This document shows, one piece after another, positions 62,728 to 64,000 of a stretch of DNA of 64,000 nucleotides; the first letter of the stretch is position 1; each line of letters opens with the position of its first letter. The notes under the pieces are model-generated. The model was not told the origin of the DNA and ran no database searches. It was given only the letters and a program-made list of their open reading frames with translations. This DNA comes from FEN-1297 sp021817845 (lineage in GTDB: Bacteria; Bacteroidota; Ignavibacteria; Ignavibacteriales; Ignavibacteriaceae). Location: positions 62,001 to 126,000 of the forward strand of contig JAKAFW010000004.1 in the NCBI GenBank assembly GCA_021817845.1, in the 5' to 3' direction. Position numbers and translations under genes: made by a program.

Positions 62728-63432
62728 ATGATTTCAGAAAAATTAAAGATTGTCCAAGAAAAAATTTCAGAAAAATGTAAGGAAGCAAATAGAGAAACTT
62801 CTGAAATCAAGCTTATTGCCGTTTCAAAAAATTTCGGCTTAGATGATATTCAAGCGGCTTACAATGAAGGCATAAGAGACTTCGGAGAAAATAAAGCTCA
62901 GGAGCTTGATGCTAAATTTGCAAGTTTTGGAGATAAGATAATATGGCATTTTATAGGCAATCTACAGCGTAATAAGGTGCGTTTTGTTGTAAATTCTGCA
63001 GAATATATACATTCGGTTGATTCACTTTTGCTTGCATCCGAAATAAATAAATACGCCGGTAAAATAAATAAGATGCAAAAAATTCTTTTACAGGTTAAAA
63101 CGTCGAACGAGGAAACTAAATCAGGAATAATAGGAGAGAGTGAAGTAAGGGATATTGCTTTTTATTGTAGGGAATTTCACAATATAGAACTTACAGGTTT
63201 AATGACCATCGCTCCTTTTACTGAAAATAGAGATCTGATTAAAAAAAGTTTTAGGACTTTGTATAAACTAAAAAACAAATTAAATGCCGAGGGATTGAAT
63301 CTAAAAGAGCTTTCTATGGGAATGACATCGGACTTTGACTTAGCTATTGAAGAAGGCGCCACAATGCTCAGGATTGGTTCGGCAATTTTTGGCGAAAGAG
63401 ATTATTCAAAAGATTGGAAGGAGAAGCTATGA
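62728..63432 (+). CDS. yggS: YggS-family pyridoxal phosphate homeostasis protein
   Basis: A 234-residue alanine-racemase-fold protein that binds pyridoxal 5'-phosphate and is involved in vitamin B6 homeostasis; no enzyme activity is firmly known. The PLP lysine is Lys34 in LIAVSKNFG. DFGENKAQE, WHFIGNLQRNK and LSMGMTSDFDLAIEEGATMLRIGSAIFG are canonical. Its stop overlaps the ATG of the DivIVA-domain gene (ATGA), so the two are translationally coupled, an arrangement common for yggS near cell-division genes. A TAATTTTG promoter-like word is only five bases upstream and would give a leaderless transcript. Confidence 0.95.
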   Translation: MISEKLKIVQEKISEKCKEANRETSEIKLIAVSKNFGLDDIQAAYNEGIRDFGENKAQELDAKFASFGDKIIWHFIGNLQRNKVRFVVNSAEYIHSVDSLLLASEINKYAGKINKMQKILLQVKTSNEETKSGIIGESEVRDIAFYCREFHNIELTGLMTIAPFTENRDLIKKSFRTLYKLKNKLNAEGLNLKELSMGMTSDFDLAIEEGATMLRIGSAIFGERDYSKDWKEKL

Positions 63433-63968
63433 AAGTTTCCCCCATAAGCATTAAAAAACAGGAATTTAATAAATCGTTTCGCGGATTTGATAAAGAAGAA
63501 GTTCAAGCTTTTTTAGATAGACTTGCCGATGAAGTTGAAAATGTCTTGAAAGAAAATGATTCTTTGAAAAAGGAACTTGATCAAGCAACTGCTAAACTGA
63601 CAGAATTTAGAAAGATTGAAAAAAATCTTCAGGATACTTTATTAAAGGCACATGAGTCAACTTCAAAATCAATTGAATCAACAAAAAAACAAGCTAGCCT
63701 GATGATAAAAGAAGCGGAAATAAAAGCTTCGCAGATTTTGGAGAAAGCAAGAGAAAACGCAAACGAAATCCGGAATTCGGTGATTAACTTGAGAGAAGAA
63801 AGAGATTTAATAATTGCGAATCTAAAATCAATTATATACTCCCAGGCTCATCTTCTTGAAATGAAAATTGAAGATGCTGGCGAGGAAACCCCGGTAGCTA
63901 ATAAAAAAGTTGAACAGTCAAAAAAAATTGATCTGGATGTAGATGAGATTGTAAATAAATTATTGTAA
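63429..63968 (+). CDS. DivIVA-domain protein
   Basis: A 179-residue coiled-coil protein. The N-terminal SPISIKKQEFNKSFRGFDKEEVQAFLDRLADEVENV is the DivIVA membrane-curvature-sensing domain, followed by coiled coil up to about residue 140. I chose the ATG overlapping the yggS stop, with GGAAGGAG seven bases upstream. DivIVA proteins organise cell poles and septa in Gram-positive bacteria; in this group their role is less clear. The third gene of the unit starts three bases downstream. Confidence 0.9.
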   Translation: MKVSPISIKKQEFNKSFRGFDKEEVQAFLDRLADEVENVLKENDSLKKELDQATAKLTEFRKIEKNLQDTLLKAHESTSKSIESTKKQASLMIKEAEIKASQILEKARENANEIRNSVINLREERDLIIANLKSIIYSQAHLLEMKIEDAGEETPVANKKVEQSKKIDLDVDEIVNKLL

Positions 63969-63971
63969 TAA

Positions 63972-64000
63972 ATGGAAAATTTAAAAGAAAAAATCCAGGA
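63972..64000 (+). CDS. First codons of a further gene (cut by window edge)
   Basis: An ATG three bases after the DivIVA-domain stop opens a frame that begins MENLKEKIQ and runs off the window. The tight spacing implies the same operon as yggS and the DivIVA-domain gene. Nine residues are too few to identify the protein; a purine nucleoside phosphorylase is one guess from the start and position. Confidence 0.45.

Noticed and set aside
1..64000. tRNA or rRNA genes
   Set aside because: None of the gaps shows a cloverleaf with a GGTTCGAATCC-type T arm or ribosomal RNA words.

Overview
The window is AT-rich bacterial chromosome from a Gram-negative member of the Bacteroidota/Chlorobi group, most likely the class Ignavibacteria. 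This is inferred from gene content: a SusC-like TonB-dependent receptor followed by a type IX secretion (T9SS) cargo protein and a PorV/PorQ-family barrel, an ECF sigma/RskA-type anti-sigma pair, a heptosyltransferase-like GT9 enzyme, a fused transaldolase-phosphoglucose isomerase, and two good matches to the Bacteroidota-type promoter (TAnnTTTG with an upstream TTTG-like box). No rRNA, tRNA, CRISPR array, prophage or intact insertion sequence was seen.

Layout. 1-4474: the start of a SpoIID/LytB-like gene (minus strand, cut by the edge), arginase, a small membrane protein, an ECF sigma/anti-sigma pair, then about 850 bp of repeat-rich intergenic DNA. 4475-8764: an acyl-CoA ligase with a 33-bp in-frame tandem duplication, a composite repeat carrying a MITE-like element with target duplications, a DedA protein, an NrfJ-like/OB-fold lipoprotein. 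8765-19357: a histidine kinase/response regulator pair, then the TonB receptor, T9SS cargo and PorV-like operon, closed by a strong terminator. 19764-24151: tal-pgi and zwf. 24426-31458 (minus): two amidases, a rhomboid protease and a beta-CASP nuclease, with a tiny DUF4234 remnant. 31765-36842: PEP carboxylase, L-2-hydroxyglutarate oxidase, a small membrane protein and a YceI protein that carries a repeat-derived peptide. 36852-41498 (minus): four exported proteins of unknown role, one of them a beta-barrel fused to a transglutaminase-like domain. 42029-49281: MscL with zinc ribbon, exported acetolactate decarboxylase, RluE, glycosyltransferases, LOG protein, aldo/keto reductase, methylmalonyl-CoA epimerase and a PAP2-like protein. 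49424-57878: a large coiled-coil protein, a secreted GH13 enzyme, transketolase, a dienelactone hydrolase-like protein and MalQ. 57883-64000: a polytopic membrane protein, a lipoprotein, an amino-acid permease, phosphotransacetylase, YggS, DivIVA-domain protein and the first codons of one more gene.

Together the genes describe a heterotroph that uses alpha-glucans (GH13, MalQ), runs the oxidative and non-oxidative pentose phosphate routes (Zwf, Tal-Pgi, transketolase), replenishes oxaloacetate with PEP carboxylase, ferments or conserves energy through acetyl-phosphate (Pta) and exports proteins through T9SS. The rest is mainly envelope maintenance. The most unusual items are the 36852-41498 cluster and several families of short palindromic or MITE-like repeats, some of which have entered coding sequence.
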